From: Vallitaleaceae bacterium
GTDB taxonomy: Bacteria; Bacillota; Clostridia; Lachnospirales; Vallitaleaceae
Reading direction: 5' to 3'
Assembly (NCBI GenBank): GCA_028277605.1
Contig: JANQFZ010000058.1
Coordinates: 24,597-88,596, forward strand
Length of the DNA: 64,000 nt
Part shown: piece by piece, positions 26,267 to 35,738 of the stretch
Layout of the letters: each line of letters begins with the position of its first letter
Numbering within the stretch: the stretch's first letter is position 1
Position numbers and translations under genes: made by a program
Notes under the pieces: generated by a model
The model's input: the letters and a program-made list of their open reading frames with translations, nothing else
Database searches by the model: none
What the model was told of the DNA's origin: nothing

Positions 26267-27632
26267 TGGAATCATCCTCAAAAAGTATCGTTAAAAACTC
26301 AGAAGGCACATGATGATGCTCTCTATCTACCATCACTACAGGGGTATTCTCATTAATATCACAGTGTTCACAATAATATTGCAGTAGAATAGGTAATGTT
26401 TTATCTTGATTATCATATTTCTTCTTAATAATTGTTTGAACAGCCTGCTTTACTTCATTGATTGTACCCACACATTCAAAAGGCTTGACATCCTTTAATC
26501 CAATTAATTGCTGAAAGGTTTCAAGCAAATCAGAATTCTCTAATAATCGGTTGCCAAATATAGCATCCATAGCATCAATATCTAAGTAGCTAAAGAGTAT
26601 AAGATAAACAAAAAGACATTTAGGACACTGGCAGCACCACTTATTAGCTTTCCCTCCTCTATTACAGCTTATAAACACTTTATGATACTTTTTATGTTCT
26701 GCAAAAACCTGTGCTATTTTCAGTTCACTCCAAGGTCGTAGCAAGCTGAAATACTCTATGGATGATGTTATATAGTGAGCGACATAGGCTCTAAAATCAT
26801 TTTCGAATTCTATGGATTTAGAGTATTGATGATTGATCATCGTACCTAATACACTAGGCTCGTTAGAACTATTTTCGTTGGATAAAATGATGTACTTCTT
26901 ATTGTCTAAAAAAGCACATAACAAAGCACTAAAAGCAACAACTGCTGAATAGGGTATATGACCATTTAAGAAATTTCTTTTATTTAACTCAAATAGTTTC
27001 GTATCAAATTGCCTCTCTATTGTTAGAACATCCTCAGGTAAGTAGCCTGCTGCTTGTATACAGAGGTTAGAAGCCTCTATAGGATTAATGACGAAACACT
27101 TATTTTGCTTTCTTGTATCATTAAGAAGTTCTAAACTAACACAAGAATCCTTGCCTCCACCCACAGGTATGAGATTTCCTGATACTGATATACTTTCCTT
27201 GTTAAAGGTTTTTTGTCCCTCATTGATTATATGAACAAAAGCATCTTTATTAATATGGTCATACAGACCATTGATATACATAAATTCCCCTAATCCATTA
27301 TAGATTAATTTCTGCCACCAATTGATCTGCTGTTGATTCAAACTGGCAGGTCTAACTATAAGATTTTGAGAACATGTCGCCTTCCAATAGCTGATCGCTT
27401 CAACCATACCTAAGTTAAAGACTATATTCTCAAACAGTTCAGATTGGTATTTTTTTATATCCAGTTTAAAATTCTTATGTACTCGTATACGATGATGGAA
27501 AGTTTCTTCTGTACCTAAAAGTTTATATGCATATACAATATTTAAATAAGCTTTTGTATCTTCTATCTCATAAGATTCATAAATGAATGTAGGATATGAT
27601 TCACTTAATGTTTTATATTTCTCATAGCTCAT
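26226..27632 (-). CDS. murL: MurL-like UDP-MurNAc-L-Ala-L-Glu epimerase
   Basis: 468 residues. An ATP-pyrophosphatase-type P-loop PVGGGKDSCVSLELL is at about residue 152, upstream of it are AISYWKATCSQ and NGLGEFMYINGL, and a late cysteine cluster reads WCCQCPKC. This combination fits MurL, which uses ATP to invert the terminal L-Glu of UDP-MurNAc-L-Ala-L-Glu and thereby replaces glutamate racemase. The stop overlaps the start region of the MurD-like gene by about 41 bases. Ribosome-binding site AAGGAAG, 11 bases from the ATG. Recognition is from memory of the family, so a search is needed to settle it, but the neighbour supports it strongly. Confidence 0.72.
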   Translation of the reverse strand: MSYEKYKTLSESYPTFIYESYEIEDTKAYLNIVYAYKLLGTEETFHHRIRVHKNFKLDIKKYQSELFENIVFNLGMVEAISYWKATCSQNLIVRPASLNQQQINWWQKLIYNGLGEFMYINGLYDHINKDAFVHIINEGQKTFNKESISVSGNLIPVGGGKDSCVSLELLNDTRKQNKCFVINPIEASNLCIQAAGYLPEDVLTIERQFDTKLFELNKRNFLNGHIPYSAVVAFSALLCAFLDNKKYIILSNENSSNEPSVLGTMINHQYSKSIEFENDFRAYVAHYITSSIEYFSLLRPWSELKIAQVFAEHKKYHKVFISCNRGGKANKWCCQCPKCLFVYLILFSYLDIDAMDAIFGNRLLENSDLLETFQQLIGLKDVKPFECVGTINEVKQAVQTIIKKKYDNQDKTLPILLQYYCEHCDINENTPVVMVDREHHHVPSEFLTILFEDDSNAYRRKNSSNLQG

Positions 27633-27859
27633 ATTGATGTCAACTTCCTTTATAATTTATCATACTTTCCTTTGGTTTCAATTCTAGCTTAACCTGTTTT
27701 CTTATACATTATACGCACTATACCCTGCCCCTTGGAGCAAGAAATATCCTTAGTTATTATAAATCATATCCATGGAATAATCAATAAATGCTATTATTTG
27801 AGTTTTTATTTAATCATAGATTAAAAAAACTAGTAAATTTTAATATATCTATAACAGTC

Positions 27860-27905
27860 AAGGGTGAATAGTATTAGTTTCATAATCCCTAAACTATTCA
27901 CCCTT
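27860..27905. terminator. Strong hairpin downstream of glyA
   Basis: AAGGGTGAATAGT and ACTATTCACCCTT are perfect 13-base arms, and the stem can continue through TTAG/CTAA around a single bulge, leaving an 11-base loop. It lies about 60 bases beyond the glyA stop and could end that transcript, although only short T runs follow on either strand. The remainder of 27633-27963 holds the murL leader and no gene. Confidence 0.55.
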
Positions 27906-27963
27906 TCAGAATTCACATCATGGGATGCTTAACTTTTTCTTGAATTATATGTCATAATTAATT

Positions 27964-29196
27964 CTATACATACAAAGGATATTTTTCAACTAATTCTTTT
28001 ACCATTGTTTTTGCTTTTTCACTATTAGATTCATCGCTCAGACATAGAAATATGATTTCTGTTATGGTTTCCATATCCTTTTCATTCATTCCTCTTGATG
28101 TGACTGCTGGTGTACCAAGTCTTATACCGCTGGTTACAAAAGGACTCTGTGGATCAAATGGTATGGTATTTTTATTACATGTAATACCAATGGCATCTAA
28201 TCGATGTTCTGCTTCTTTACCTGTCAACGACATATTTCTTAGGTCAACTAGAACTAAATGATTGTCTGTACCACCTGATACTAGATTAAATCCTTTCTCC
28301 TTTAGTGACCCAGCAAGAGCTTTAGCATTTCTTATAATCTGTTCTTGATACTCTTTGAATTCATCTTGCAAAACTTCTCCAAAATTAACAGCCTTAGCCG
28401 CAATAATATGCATTAAAGGTCCGCCTTGTATACCTGGAAATATAGCCTTATCAATGGCTTTAGCATATTCTTTTTTGCATAGGATCAGTCCACCTCTAGG
28501 TCCTCTTAATGTTTTATGAGTAGTTGAAGTCACAAAATGCGCATGAGGAACTGGGTCTGGGTGTAATCCAGCAGCAATCAGTCCTGCAATATGTGCCATA
28601 TCTACCATAAGATAAGCACCAACTTCATCCGCTATCTCCCTAAATTTTTTAAAATCAATGAATCTTGCGTAAGCACTTGCTCCAGCTACAATCATTTTAG
28701 GTTGATTTTCTTTTGCAATTTTTAAGATTTCTTCGTAATCTATAAATCCTTCTTCATTGACACCATAAGGTATAACGTTAAAATATTTTCCAGAAATATT
28801 AACAGGGCTTCCATGGGTTAAATGCCCTCCATGTGATAGGTTCATACCTAAAATGGTATCTCCTGGCTTAAGCATAGCAAAGTATACAGCCATATTGGCT
28901 TGTGACCCTGAGTGAGGCTGTACGTTAGCATGCTCCGCACCAAATATTTCTTTGGCTCTGTCTCTTGCAATATTCTCCACTTCATCTACAAAAACACAGC
29001 CTCCATAGTACCTTTTACTTGGATAGCCTTCTGCATATTTGTTAGTTAATGGCGTTCCCATAGCTGCCATAACCGCTTCTGATACAAAGTTTTCTGAAGC
29101 GATGAGCTCAATATTCTGCCTTTGTCTGTTGACTTCCTTATTCATGGATTCAGCTACTAATGGATCAGCTTCTCGAATTAAATCAATTGAATTCAT
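27964..29196 (-). CDS. glyA: Serine hydroxymethyltransferase
   Basis: PLP enzyme of 410 residues that interconverts serine and glycine with tetrahydrofolate. Signature segments: [44 protein letters not shown], and the PLP lysine in [15 protein letters not shown] near residue 226. Full length for the bacterial family. Ribosome-binding site CCGGAGGG ahead of the ATG. It is a single-gene unit about 18 kb from the glycine cleavage operon; together they cover both directions of glycine and one-carbon metabolism. No glycine aptamer was seen ahead of it. Confidence 0.97.
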   Translation of the reverse strand: MNSIDLIREADPLVAESMNKEVNRQRQNIELIASENFVSEAVMAAMGTPLTNKYAEGYPSKRYYGGCVFVDEVENIARDRAKEIFGAEHANVQPHSGSQANMAVYFAMLKPGDTILGMNLSHGGHLTHGSPVNISGKYFNVIPYGVNEEGFIDYEEILKIAKENQPKMIVAGASAYARFIDFKKFREIADEVGAYLMVDMAHIAGLIAAGLHPDPVPHAHFVTSTTHKTLRGPRGGLILCKKEYAKAIDKAIFPGIQGGPLMHIIAAKAVNFGEVLQDEFKEYQEQIIRNAKALAGSLKEKGFNLVSGGTDNHLVLVDLRNMSLTGKEAEHRLDAIGITCNKNTIPFDPQSPFVTSGIRLGTPAVTSRGMNEKDMETITEIIFLCLSDESNSEKAKTMVKELVEKYPLYV

Positions 29197-29361
29197 CTAG
29201 ATATCCCTCCGGCTTGTTTTGATCATTTTTAGAGTTTATTAGGAAATTTAAAGATTCTTCCTCATTAAAGTATGAAAGTATTATAGCATATGTTATCATT
29301 TATTGGAATCACTTGTATTATTTTTTTGTAGAGCTTAGGAATGACACCACAATTTTGCAAT

Positions 29362-29386
29362 AAAAAAGATGACTATATAGTCACCT
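29362..29386 (-). terminator. Terminator of the tRNA-Val gene
   Basis: On the minus strand AGGTGACT, loop ATAT, AGTCATCT, then TTTTT. It begins seven bases after the tRNA 3' end; one G-U pair is in the stem. Confidence 0.75.
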
Positions 29387-29392
29387 GATTAA

Positions 29393-29466
29393 TGGAGAAT
29401 ACTGGGCTCGAACCAGTGACCTCTTGCACGTCAAGCAAGCACTCTAGCCTACTGAGCTAATCCTCC
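29393..29466 (-). tRNA. tRNA-Val (anticodon GAC)
   Basis: All four arms fold: acceptor GGAGGAT/ATTCTCC with one G-U pair, D-arm GCTC/GAGT, anticodon stem CTTGC/GCAAG with loop TTGACGT (anticodon GAC), and T-arm ACTGG-TTCGAGC-CCAGT. The discriminator is A and CCA is not encoded. A terminator follows, so it seems to be a lone tRNA gene. The rest of the 29197-29532 gap holds nothing else recognisable. Confidence 0.95.
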
Positions 29467-29532
29467 AGAGTAATGCATAGAAAATAATAACATAAATAAT
29501 ATAGGTTGTCAAATAGTATAGTATTATCTAAG

Positions 29533-29952
29533 TTAGCACTTTTGCCGTTTCATATACTTATGTATTAAGAGGCTTAGTGAAAAAAATAGTAAAACCGCAA
29601 CAATCCAAATTTCAAATCCATGATGCAAGTGTAATCTAGCCTGTTGTTCTGCTGTCATATCTGATGTGATCGTTTGTATATTTTTATTTTGCATCCAATC
29701 TCCCAAAAACTGTCCGATTAGAATTCCAAATACATTGGATATGACTAATGAAACAGAATATACCATTCTATTAGTAAAGGTGAACCCTATTATTATAAGC
29801 CAAATATAAGCATAAGAATTTCTTGCCATCCATTCAAATAAGTATAAGTCTTTTAAAACCGTATTTGAAAGGATATACAGTATAATAAAAGGTAGTAACT
29901 GAATGATGCTAAAAAATAGTTTGTTTTTATTCTTTTTAATCCATCCACTCAT
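29533..29952 (-). CDS. Small membrane protein of unknown function
   Basis: 139 residues with four likely membrane segments (about 13-30, 46-63, 65-85 and 112-130). Between the last two is a soluble stretch TAEQQARLHLHHGFEIW, with a His pair that could bind metal or face the lipid headgroups. A truncated copy, about 80 percent identical by eye over the last 65 codons at DNA and protein level, lies at 32490-32723. I do not recognise the family. It is downstream of the DUF1576-like gene and its partner on the same strand, about 70 bases away, and could belong to that unit. Confidence 0.6.
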   Translation of the reverse strand: MSGWIKKNKNKLFFSIIQLLPFIILYILSNTVLKDLYLFEWMARNSYAYIWLIIIGFTFTNRMVYSVSLVISNVFGILIGQFLGDWMQNKNIQTITSDMTAEQQARLHLHHGFEIWIVAVLLFFSLSLLIHKYMKRQKC

Positions 29953-30021
29953 ACTTAATTCTCTCCTATGTTGTTAAACATTTACAATAATATGCTATAG
30001 TCATCCTATACTTATCATTGT

Positions 30022-30363
30022 TTATTTCTGTCTTTTTAGATGAATATGCAAATCATTACCTTTAAGTTCAACATGAGCTTCATCAATCATTGCACCGACT
30101 AAGTGCAACTCATCACCACTTTCGTCTTCGCCAACAAGCTGCCAGTAGTATCCTTCAACTTCAAATTGCCTTTGTGTATTCAAGTTGTATCTTAATGTTT
30201 CTATGAATTGGTCATCACATTTACATTGATGATGTATCAATTCTATCTCTGTGTAATCTTCAACATGTTTAATACTTACATCAATGTTTTCTGCTCCTCT
30301 AAGTAATAGCATTGTCAATAGTTCATTGATAATATGTGTTACTTTCTTTATCTCATGTTTCAT
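30022..30363 (-). CDS. Small soluble protein, probable partner of the DUF1576-like membrane protein
   Basis: 113 residues, no signal peptide or membrane segment. The opening HIINELLTMLLLRGAENIDVSI vaguely resembles the N-box helix of GHKL ATPases (NELLxNxLxHG), and a CKC motif is at about residue 47; the ATP-lid glycines are not seen, so this resemblance may be chance. The second half alternates acidic and hydrophobic residues, suggesting a beta-rich fold. The start overlaps the membrane-protein stop by 11 bases, which argues for coupled translation and a common job. Function unknown. Confidence 0.6.
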   Translation of the reverse strand: MKHEIKKVTHIINELLTMLLLRGAENIDVSIKHVEDYTEIELIHHQCKCDDQFIETLRYNLNTQRQFEVEGYYWQLVGEDESGDELHLVGAMIDEAHVELKGNDLHIHLKRQK

Positions 30364-31639
30364 CTAGCTCTCCCTTTCTGAAGGCATCTATAATAGGTAC
30401 TAAAACTCCAGCAACTAGACCTCCTGAAAACCCATTATTATAAAGATTTATACCACCATGTATAACCCCAACATTGGTTACTAAAATCATATGAAGAACC
30501 CCTGCTACAAATCCAAGAATTGGTCCATACGCACCTGTCATAGGAGCTAAGGTCGTTGAAAACAATACTGTTATTATTATGCCTGTTGCATTTAAATCAT
30601 ATCCAAAATACAGAGCAGTTACTATGACTCCAATAACAACGGGCAGTGAATTCTTAATATGTTTACCAAATGCACCAAAACCGATAACGGTAAATAACCC
30701 TGCTAATACGGGTCCATTCACCTTTCCACCTACAATCAGCACATATGCCAAAGATAGAATTCCAAGAAAGGACATATTAATTAATGTTACTCCATAGCCT
30801 ATTAAGTGAGTGAAATCAGTAATCAACCTTCCTTTATATTTTAAAATCCTAGGAAATTCAATGATTGCTCTTCGGTTAATATAAATACCAAAGACAAACA
30901 GTGTTGCTAAAATGATGATAACGACAGTGATAATGATTTGGTGGTTGCTTTCTGAAATGATGTTTACCGGCTGAACGATTACTCCGTAGCTTCTCAGTAC
31001 ACTGGTTAATACTGTCCCAATGATTCCGGATGTGAATCCGATATTATATAGATTGTAGCCATCATGGAATTTTAACATATGTGAGGATAGCGGAACTATA
31101 ACAAACCCAATGAAAATCCCTACTAATATAGCAGTTATAATACCTGATAAAGGATTCATAATTCCTGAAAAACTAATCTCACTAATCATTGGAGCTAAAG
31201 CAGTTCCAAACATAATCACTACAATAATTTCCTTAAAGCTTATCTTCTGATACTTCGTGTATAAGTAACCACCCAGATAGATTGGTAAAATATTATATAT
31301 ATTCTTCCCAAAGAATGAAAAACCAATAACAGTAAAAAATGCTGCAATAAGTACACCGTTAATTTTTAATTTATATTTATGCATCAAATATACATTTAGT
31401 AAGCCTATGATAGATACATTAAAAAAAGTTGCCGGTATGCCTCCAACAACCAGAAAATCGGTCAATAAAATTGTAGGTGACAATATGATTTCCCACAATC
31501 CACCGACATCTGCTTGTACACTTTGAGTACTGATGGCGACACCAACACCCGTTACTAAGAACAATAGGGGAACAGTTAATAATATCAACAATTTTACTAC
31601 ACGACCAATATCTCTTTCTTTTGTTACTTCAAAATTCAA
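30353..31639 (-). CDS. DUF1576-like polytopic membrane protein with internal duplication
   Basis: 428 residues, about 12 hydrophobic segments. Two halves repeat one pattern: FTVIGFSFFGKNI and NLYNIGFTSGIIG in the first, FTVIGFGAFGKHI and NLYNNGFSGGLVAG in the second, with APM-containing loops (GTALAPM, STTLAPM) in the middle of each. Such internal pseudo-symmetry is usual for transporters and channels. I associate it with the DUF1576 family, whose substrate is unknown. It overlaps the small soluble gene downstream by 11 bases. Start ATG with AAGAGGTGG upstream. Confidence 0.75.
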   Translation of the reverse strand: MNFEVTKERDIGRVVKLLILLTVPLLFLVTGVGVAISTQSVQADVGGLWEIILSPTILLTDFLVVGGIPATFFNVSIIGLLNVYLMHKYKLKINGVLIAAFFTVIGFSFFGKNIYNILPIYLGGYLYTKYQKISFKEIIVVIMFGTALAPMISEISFSGIMNPLSGIITAILVGIFIGFVIVPLSSHMLKFHDGYNLYNIGFTSGIIGTVLTSVLRSYGVIVQPVNIISESNHQIIITVVIIILATLFVFGIYINRRAIIEFPRILKYKGRLITDFTHLIGYGVTLINMSFLGILSLAYVLIVGGKVNGPVLAGLFTVIGFGAFGKHIKNSLPVVIGVIVTALYFGYDLNATGIIITVLFSTTLAPMTGAYGPILGFVAGVLHMILVTNVGVIHGGINLYNNGFSGGLVAGVLVPIIDAFRKGELDET

Positions 31640-31764
31640 ATCACCACCTCTTTCTTAAAGCAGATTTTAATGGCTATAAAAGGATATTAAATCATTGTAT
31701 TTTTAATGGATTACTTTTAATTATTATAACATAAAGATAAATAAAAATCATGAGTTAAGAGCTA

Positions 31765-32385
31765 TTAGAATGTTATTACAGGACCATGCCCGGGGTATAT
31801 TTTTTTGGGGTTTATCTTATTAATAATATCCATTGATTTATTAAGAGTAGCCATGTCTTCATAAAATCTTGCTTTAGTAGGTCTAATAATATTCATCATA
31901 GCATCCCCAGCAAATAGCACTTTATCATCTACCATAACCCCAATAGATCCTTTGGTATGACCTGATAACTCTATTATTTTACATTTCAATCCATACTTTT
32001 CAATTATCATACCATCTCTTAAGTCCATACTAATATTTAAGTCTTCATAGTTAGCATGTTTAAAACTTTTCTCAGATATAAATTTAATTATATGTCCAAC
32101 TAACGAACTTGCATATAATTGTCTACAAGAATTATTTTTTACTAACTTTAAATCTAAAAAACTCATAGCTACTGGTATATTTAATTTATCTGATATATAC
32201 TTAGCTCCACCAATATGGTCTATATGACCGTGTGTCAAAATAATCAGCCCTACATGTTTATCTTTTATTTTTTCATACAATTTATATCTGTCATTATAAT
32301 TGGCTGTATCGACTAGGATTGAACCACTATCACCTTCAATTAAATATGCATTCACATTCCAAAATTTTAGAGTTTCTACTTTCAT
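31765..32385 (-). CDS. MBL-fold metallo-hydrolase
   Basis: 206 residues of the glyoxalase II-like branch of the metallo-beta-lactamase fold. The dinuclear metal site is visible as THGHIDHIGG (HxHxDH), ELSGHTKGSIGV, LFAGDAM and the C-terminal PGHGP. There is no signal peptide, so it is cytoplasmic. A hydrolase of thioesters or similar is likely, but substrates vary too widely in this family to name one. It is a single gene between the DUF1576-like gene and the truncated membrane-protein copy. Confidence 0.88.
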   Translation of the reverse strand: MKVETLKFWNVNAYLIEGDSGSILVDTANYNDRYKLYEKIKDKHVGLIILTHGHIDHIGGAKYISDKLNIPVAMSFLDLKLVKNNSCRQLYASSLVGHIIKFISEKSFKHANYEDLNISMDLRDGMIIEKYGLKCKIIELSGHTKGSIGVMVDDKVLFAGDAMMNIIRPTKARFYEDMATLNKSMDIINKINPKKIYPGHGPVITF

Positions 32386-32489
32386 TGCTTGTTCCCTCCA
32401 AATTTATTTTTTTGCTCATAAATTTATTTGTTAACCTTTAAACTAAATTATACGAGGAAATATGTCATTGAAAAACTTAAAACATAATT

Positions 32490-32723
32490 TTATGTATTTT
32501 TATTGTTTTTGATATGCTTATGCACTAAGAGGCTAATTATAATTAATAACAAAACAGTAGCAAACCAAATTGTAAATTCATGATGTAAGTGTAATCTAGC
32601 TTGTTGTTCTGCTGTCATATCTGGAGTGGTCATTTGAATATTTTTGTATTGTATCCAGTCTCCCAAAAATTGTCCAATTAGAATTGCACTGCTCCCTAAG
32701 TGATGAAATATATCATTCTCCAT
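32490..32723 (-). pseudogene. Truncated copy of the 139-residue membrane protein
   Basis: A 77-codon frame whose residues from about 14 on match the C-terminal half of the gene at 29533-29952 (ILIGQFLGDW, then TAEQQARLHLHH and a final membrane helix). The first 13 residues are unrelated, and the ATG has no convincing ribosome-binding site. The first two membrane segments of the full-length protein are missing. The simplest reading is a recent duplication followed by 5' loss; expression of a short two-helix-free form with a single helix cannot be excluded. Confidence 0.65.
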
Positions 32724-32922
32724 AAGTAACTGTTGATTTTCTTGCTATTTAATACATTCTATGTCATCTTAATATTACATCACCTTAAAATATTTGTCCA
32801 ATTATTAGTAACCTGAAAAATGTCACCGTATTGATTAGTTAAGTTCATATCATTGACATCGAATCAATAATAGACTATATTTAAATTATCAATATAAGTT
32901 AAAGAAATCTAGGAGGACAGAG

Positions 32923-33309
32923 ATGAAATTTGATCATGGTGCATTTCAAGTCAGGGATATGGATAAGTCAATAGCATTTTATACGGAGAAATTGGGTTTT
33001 AAACTTATGTTTAAAGGTATTAATGAGGAAGAACAAGAGGCATATGCATTTTTGGAATTTGGAGATGCAAGAATAGAGTTGATACAGGATTTAATTTATG
33101 ATTATGAACTTCCAGAAATAAAGAAACCTTATTGTCCACATTTTTGTATAGAAATTTCAAGTATGACAGAAGCTCTACAGCAATTAAAAGATAATGATAT
33201 TAATATTATAAAAGGTCCTCTTGAAATAAAAGATGAGGAGACTTGGGTTTATTTTTCTGATATAGATAATAACGTGTTAGAGTATATTGAGTGGTATAAT
33301 AAAAAGTAG
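32923..33309 (+). CDS. VOC-family (glyoxalase/bleomycin-resistance fold) protein
   Basis: 128 residues with the VOC fold pattern: FDHGAFQVRDMDKSIAFYTEKLGF at the start, then FLEFGDARIELIQ, and a second module with HFCIEISSM and VYFSDIDNNVLEYIE. Metal-ligand positions typical for lactoylglutathione lyase are only partly conserved to the eye, so methylglyoxal detoxification is possible but not certain. AGGAGGACAG precedes the ATG. It is one of the few plus-strand genes, in its own unit with a clear terminator. Confidence 0.83.
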   Translation: MKFDHGAFQVRDMDKSIAFYTEKLGFKLMFKGINEEEQEAYAFLEFGDARIELIQDLIYDYELPEIKKPYCPHFCIEISSMTEALQQLKDNDINIIKGPLEIKDEETWVYFSDIDNNVLEYIEWYNKK

Positions 33310-33336
33310 CTTTTAGCCCATACATTAAATATGAGC

Positions 33337-33387
33337 AAATCTCCAATCTAGTTAACATTAACATAACTTGATTGGAGATTTTTATTC
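33337..33387 (+). terminator. Terminator of the VOC gene
   Basis: AAATCTCCAATC and GATTGGAGATTT form a perfect 12-base stem, with the right arm running into TTTATT. The loop contains a further small stem. It may also serve as a bidirectional end between this gene and the NRPS/PKS operon. Confidence 0.8.
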
Positions 33388-33480
33388 CTATAACATACAA
33401 CAACCGTATAGATAGTAAACATTAGCTATACATCTACGAAAACATAGGTATTGGTCTATGTGATTTTTCAAATACAAGTC

Positions 33481-34824
33481 TTAGGTTACATTATTAATCC
33501 ATTTTCTAGAAATAACTCTACTTAGTCCACTGATTAACTTTACAACTTCTTCAATAGTTATTAAAATAATTATCCAATAAATTGGTAATTTAAAAATAAA
33601 ACTTGCAATAAGGGCTGTAGGTATTCCAAATATCCAGATTGCAGTTGCATTTTGAACAAATGAATACTTTGTATCACCGCCACCACGAAGAATACCTTGA
33701 ATAATTATCATATTAACAACTTTTATCCACAGGACAAATGCCATTACTTTTAGTATTATTTGTGAATAAGCTAATGTTATACCCGATACATTAAATAATG
33801 GTGTAATGTTATACGATATACCAAAAATAAATGCTCCAATAATTATTGCGGTAAAAAATCCAAGTATGATGAAACGTTTTGCATAAGTATATGCTAAAGA
33901 ATCATTATTAGCTCCAATATTATGTCCAATTAAAATATTACATGCTGATGCAAGACCTGCAAATATAACAAAAGCCATTCTTTCAATTGTTCCTGCAATA
34001 TTGACAGCTGCAACTGATTCAGTACCAATACGTGCATATACCATATTATAAATAGAAATACCTATTGTCCATGAAACAACATTTAGTATTAAAGGTATTG
34101 TTGTTTTTATGTATTTTTTTCTAATTTTTATATCTTTAATTTTAGTAAATCGAAAGCTTACAGGTAATTTAGAAAAATTGATGACTAAAATTAATAGTAC
34201 GCATTCAATTACTCTTGAAACCGTTGTTGCAATAGCAATTCCCTTAAATCCTAACACAGGGAAGTTAAATTTTCCAAATATAAAAACATAATTTAAAAAA
34301 GAATTTAATGTTAGCGCAAAGAAGCTTACATACATAGGTATTTTTACTTTACCTATACATCTTAATATTGCAGAATAATTAAAAGTTAACGCTGTAAAGA
34401 GATAGCTTAATCCAACTATTGCAAGATACATAGCGCCTTCTTTAATTACTAAAATATCTTTTGAATAAATACCCATAACTGTCTTTGGTAAAAATACTGC
34501 AATTACTGTAAAAATAAGACAAATAATCAATGAGAGTTTTGTTGAAACATTAAGAATTATATTAATGTTACTAAGTTCTTTTTTGCCCCAATATTGAGAT
34601 GTAAAGATTGCAGCACCACCGCTAAGACCAATTAAAATATATGATAGTATAAAATACATTTGATTTGCTAATCCAATAGCAGCCACACTAGTAGCTCCTA
34701 GTTGACCAACCATTAACATATCAATTAGATTTAGTGATGACATTAAAAAAGTTTGCAACATGACTGGTATTGAGATTTTTAAAGTTTTTTTTAGAAAATC
34801 ACTAGTACGTATTCTTTTTAACAC
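33481..34824 (-). CDS. MATE-family efflux transporter
   Basis: Twelve-helix multidrug/toxin exporter of about 447 residues. Features include MLQTFLMSSLNLIDMLMVG, GLANQMYFI and the second MatE half with TIGISIYNMVYARIG. A GTG start at 34824 is preferred, with AGGGGGA six bases ahead; the upstream ATG at 34845 overlaps the dehydrogenase stop and lacks a ribosome-binding site. It is the last gene of the biosynthetic operon, so it probably exports the product. NorM-like members use Na+ or H+ gradients. Confidence 0.9.
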   Translation of the reverse strand: MLKRIRTSDFLKKTLKISIPVMLQTFLMSSLNLIDMLMVGQLGATSVAAIGLANQMYFILSYILIGLSGGAAIFTSQYWGKKELSNINIILNVSTKLSLIICLIFTVIAVFLPKTVMGIYSKDILVIKEGAMYLAIVGLSYLFTALTFNYSAILRCIGKVKIPMYVSFFALTLNSFLNYVFIFGKFNFPVLGFKGIAIATTVSRVIECVLLILVINFSKLPVSFRFTKIKDIKIRKKYIKTTIPLILNVVSWTIGISIYNMVYARIGTESVAAVNIAGTIERMAFVIFAGLASACNILIGHNIGANNDSLAYTYAKRFIILGFFTAIIIGAFIFGISYNITPLFNVSGITLAYSQIILKVMAFVLWIKVVNMIIIQGILRGGGDTKYSFVQNATAIWIFGIPTALIASFIFKLPIYWIIILITIEEVVKLISGLSRVISRKWINNVT

Positions 34825-34834
34825 TATATTCCCC

Positions 34835-35725
34835 CTAAGATTCATTGAAAAAGTTTAGTAGATTATCAATTAAACAATCATTCATTTTGTTGATTGCTTC
34901 TTCTGTATAAAAAGCAATATGAGGTGTCATTACAACATTATCTAATTGAAATAGATTTCCATTAAGATAAGGTTCATTATCAAACACATCTAATCCAACT
35001 CCTCTTATTTTCTTTGATATTAATGCTTGTTCTACTGCATTAATATCAAGTAATCTGCCTCTTGAAGTATTAATTAGTATTGCACCATTCTTCATCATTT
35101 CTATCTTTTTTGTATCTATAAAATTAAAATTTTGCTTATGGGAAGATAGATGCAACGTTATAATATCTGAATACTCAAGTACCTCACATAAGCATTTAGA
35201 GTATTGTTCATGTTCTTTGTCATAGATCAAAACGTTCATATTAAAAGCTTTTGCAAGACTCGCAACCTTTTTTCCAATAGTACCATATCCAATAATACCT
35301 AATGTTTTATGCCTTAGTTCATAATTAGGAGGGATTGACTCTCTCCATTTATTAGATATGACATTTTGATGACTTATAATTATTTGCTTTGATACCGCGA
35401 AAATCAAACTCATAGTATGTTCAGCAACAGCATTTTGAGCAACTTGTGGTATACCAACAACTTTTATACCTTTGTGATTTGTAATTTCACTATTTATGTA
35501 GTCTACATTATGTGCCCTAACTCCAATATATCTACATTTTTCTAATTGTACTAAAATATGTTCTGGTATTTCTCTATGAGTTAATATTGCAATACATTCT
35601 TTAATTATAGATAGGTCAAGTTTACATAGATCTACACTTTTAATTGTAAAAAATGATTTCAACAACTCTAAACCTGATGTATCTAGTTCAATGCCATTAT
35701 CTATTAAACAAATTTGCTTAGACAT
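34835..35725 (-). CDS. D-2-hydroxyacid dehydrogenase in the NRPS/PKS operon
   Basis: NAD(P)-dependent dehydrogenase of 296 residues, interconverting 2-keto and D-2-hydroxy acids. The Rossmann motif is GIIGYGTIGKKV, and the catalytic triad is visible as Arg in NTSRGRLLD, Glu in DVFDNEP and His in MTPHIAFY. It is shorter than typical family members (about 310-330) at the N-terminus. It begins 13 bases after the PKS gene, with GGAGGG before the ATG. Within this operon it most likely makes a hydroxyacyl building block for the A domain, which lacks the amino-binding Asp; reduction of a released keto product is an alternative. Confidence 0.88.
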   Translation of the reverse strand: MSKQICLIDNGIELDTSGLELLKSFFTIKSVDLCKLDLSIIKECIAILTHREIPEHILVQLEKCRYIGVRAHNVDYINSEITNHKGIKVVGIPQVAQNAVAEHTMSLIFAVSKQIIISHQNVISNKWRESIPPNYELRHKTLGIIGYGTIGKKVASLAKAFNMNVLIYDKEHEQYSKCLCEVLEYSDIITLHLSSHKQNFNFIDTKKIEMMKNGAILINTSRGRLLDINAVEQALISKKIRGVGLDVFDNEPYLNGNLFQLDNVVMTPHIAFYTEEAINKMNDCLIDNLLNFFNES

Positions 35726-35738
35726 ATACCCTCCAGCT

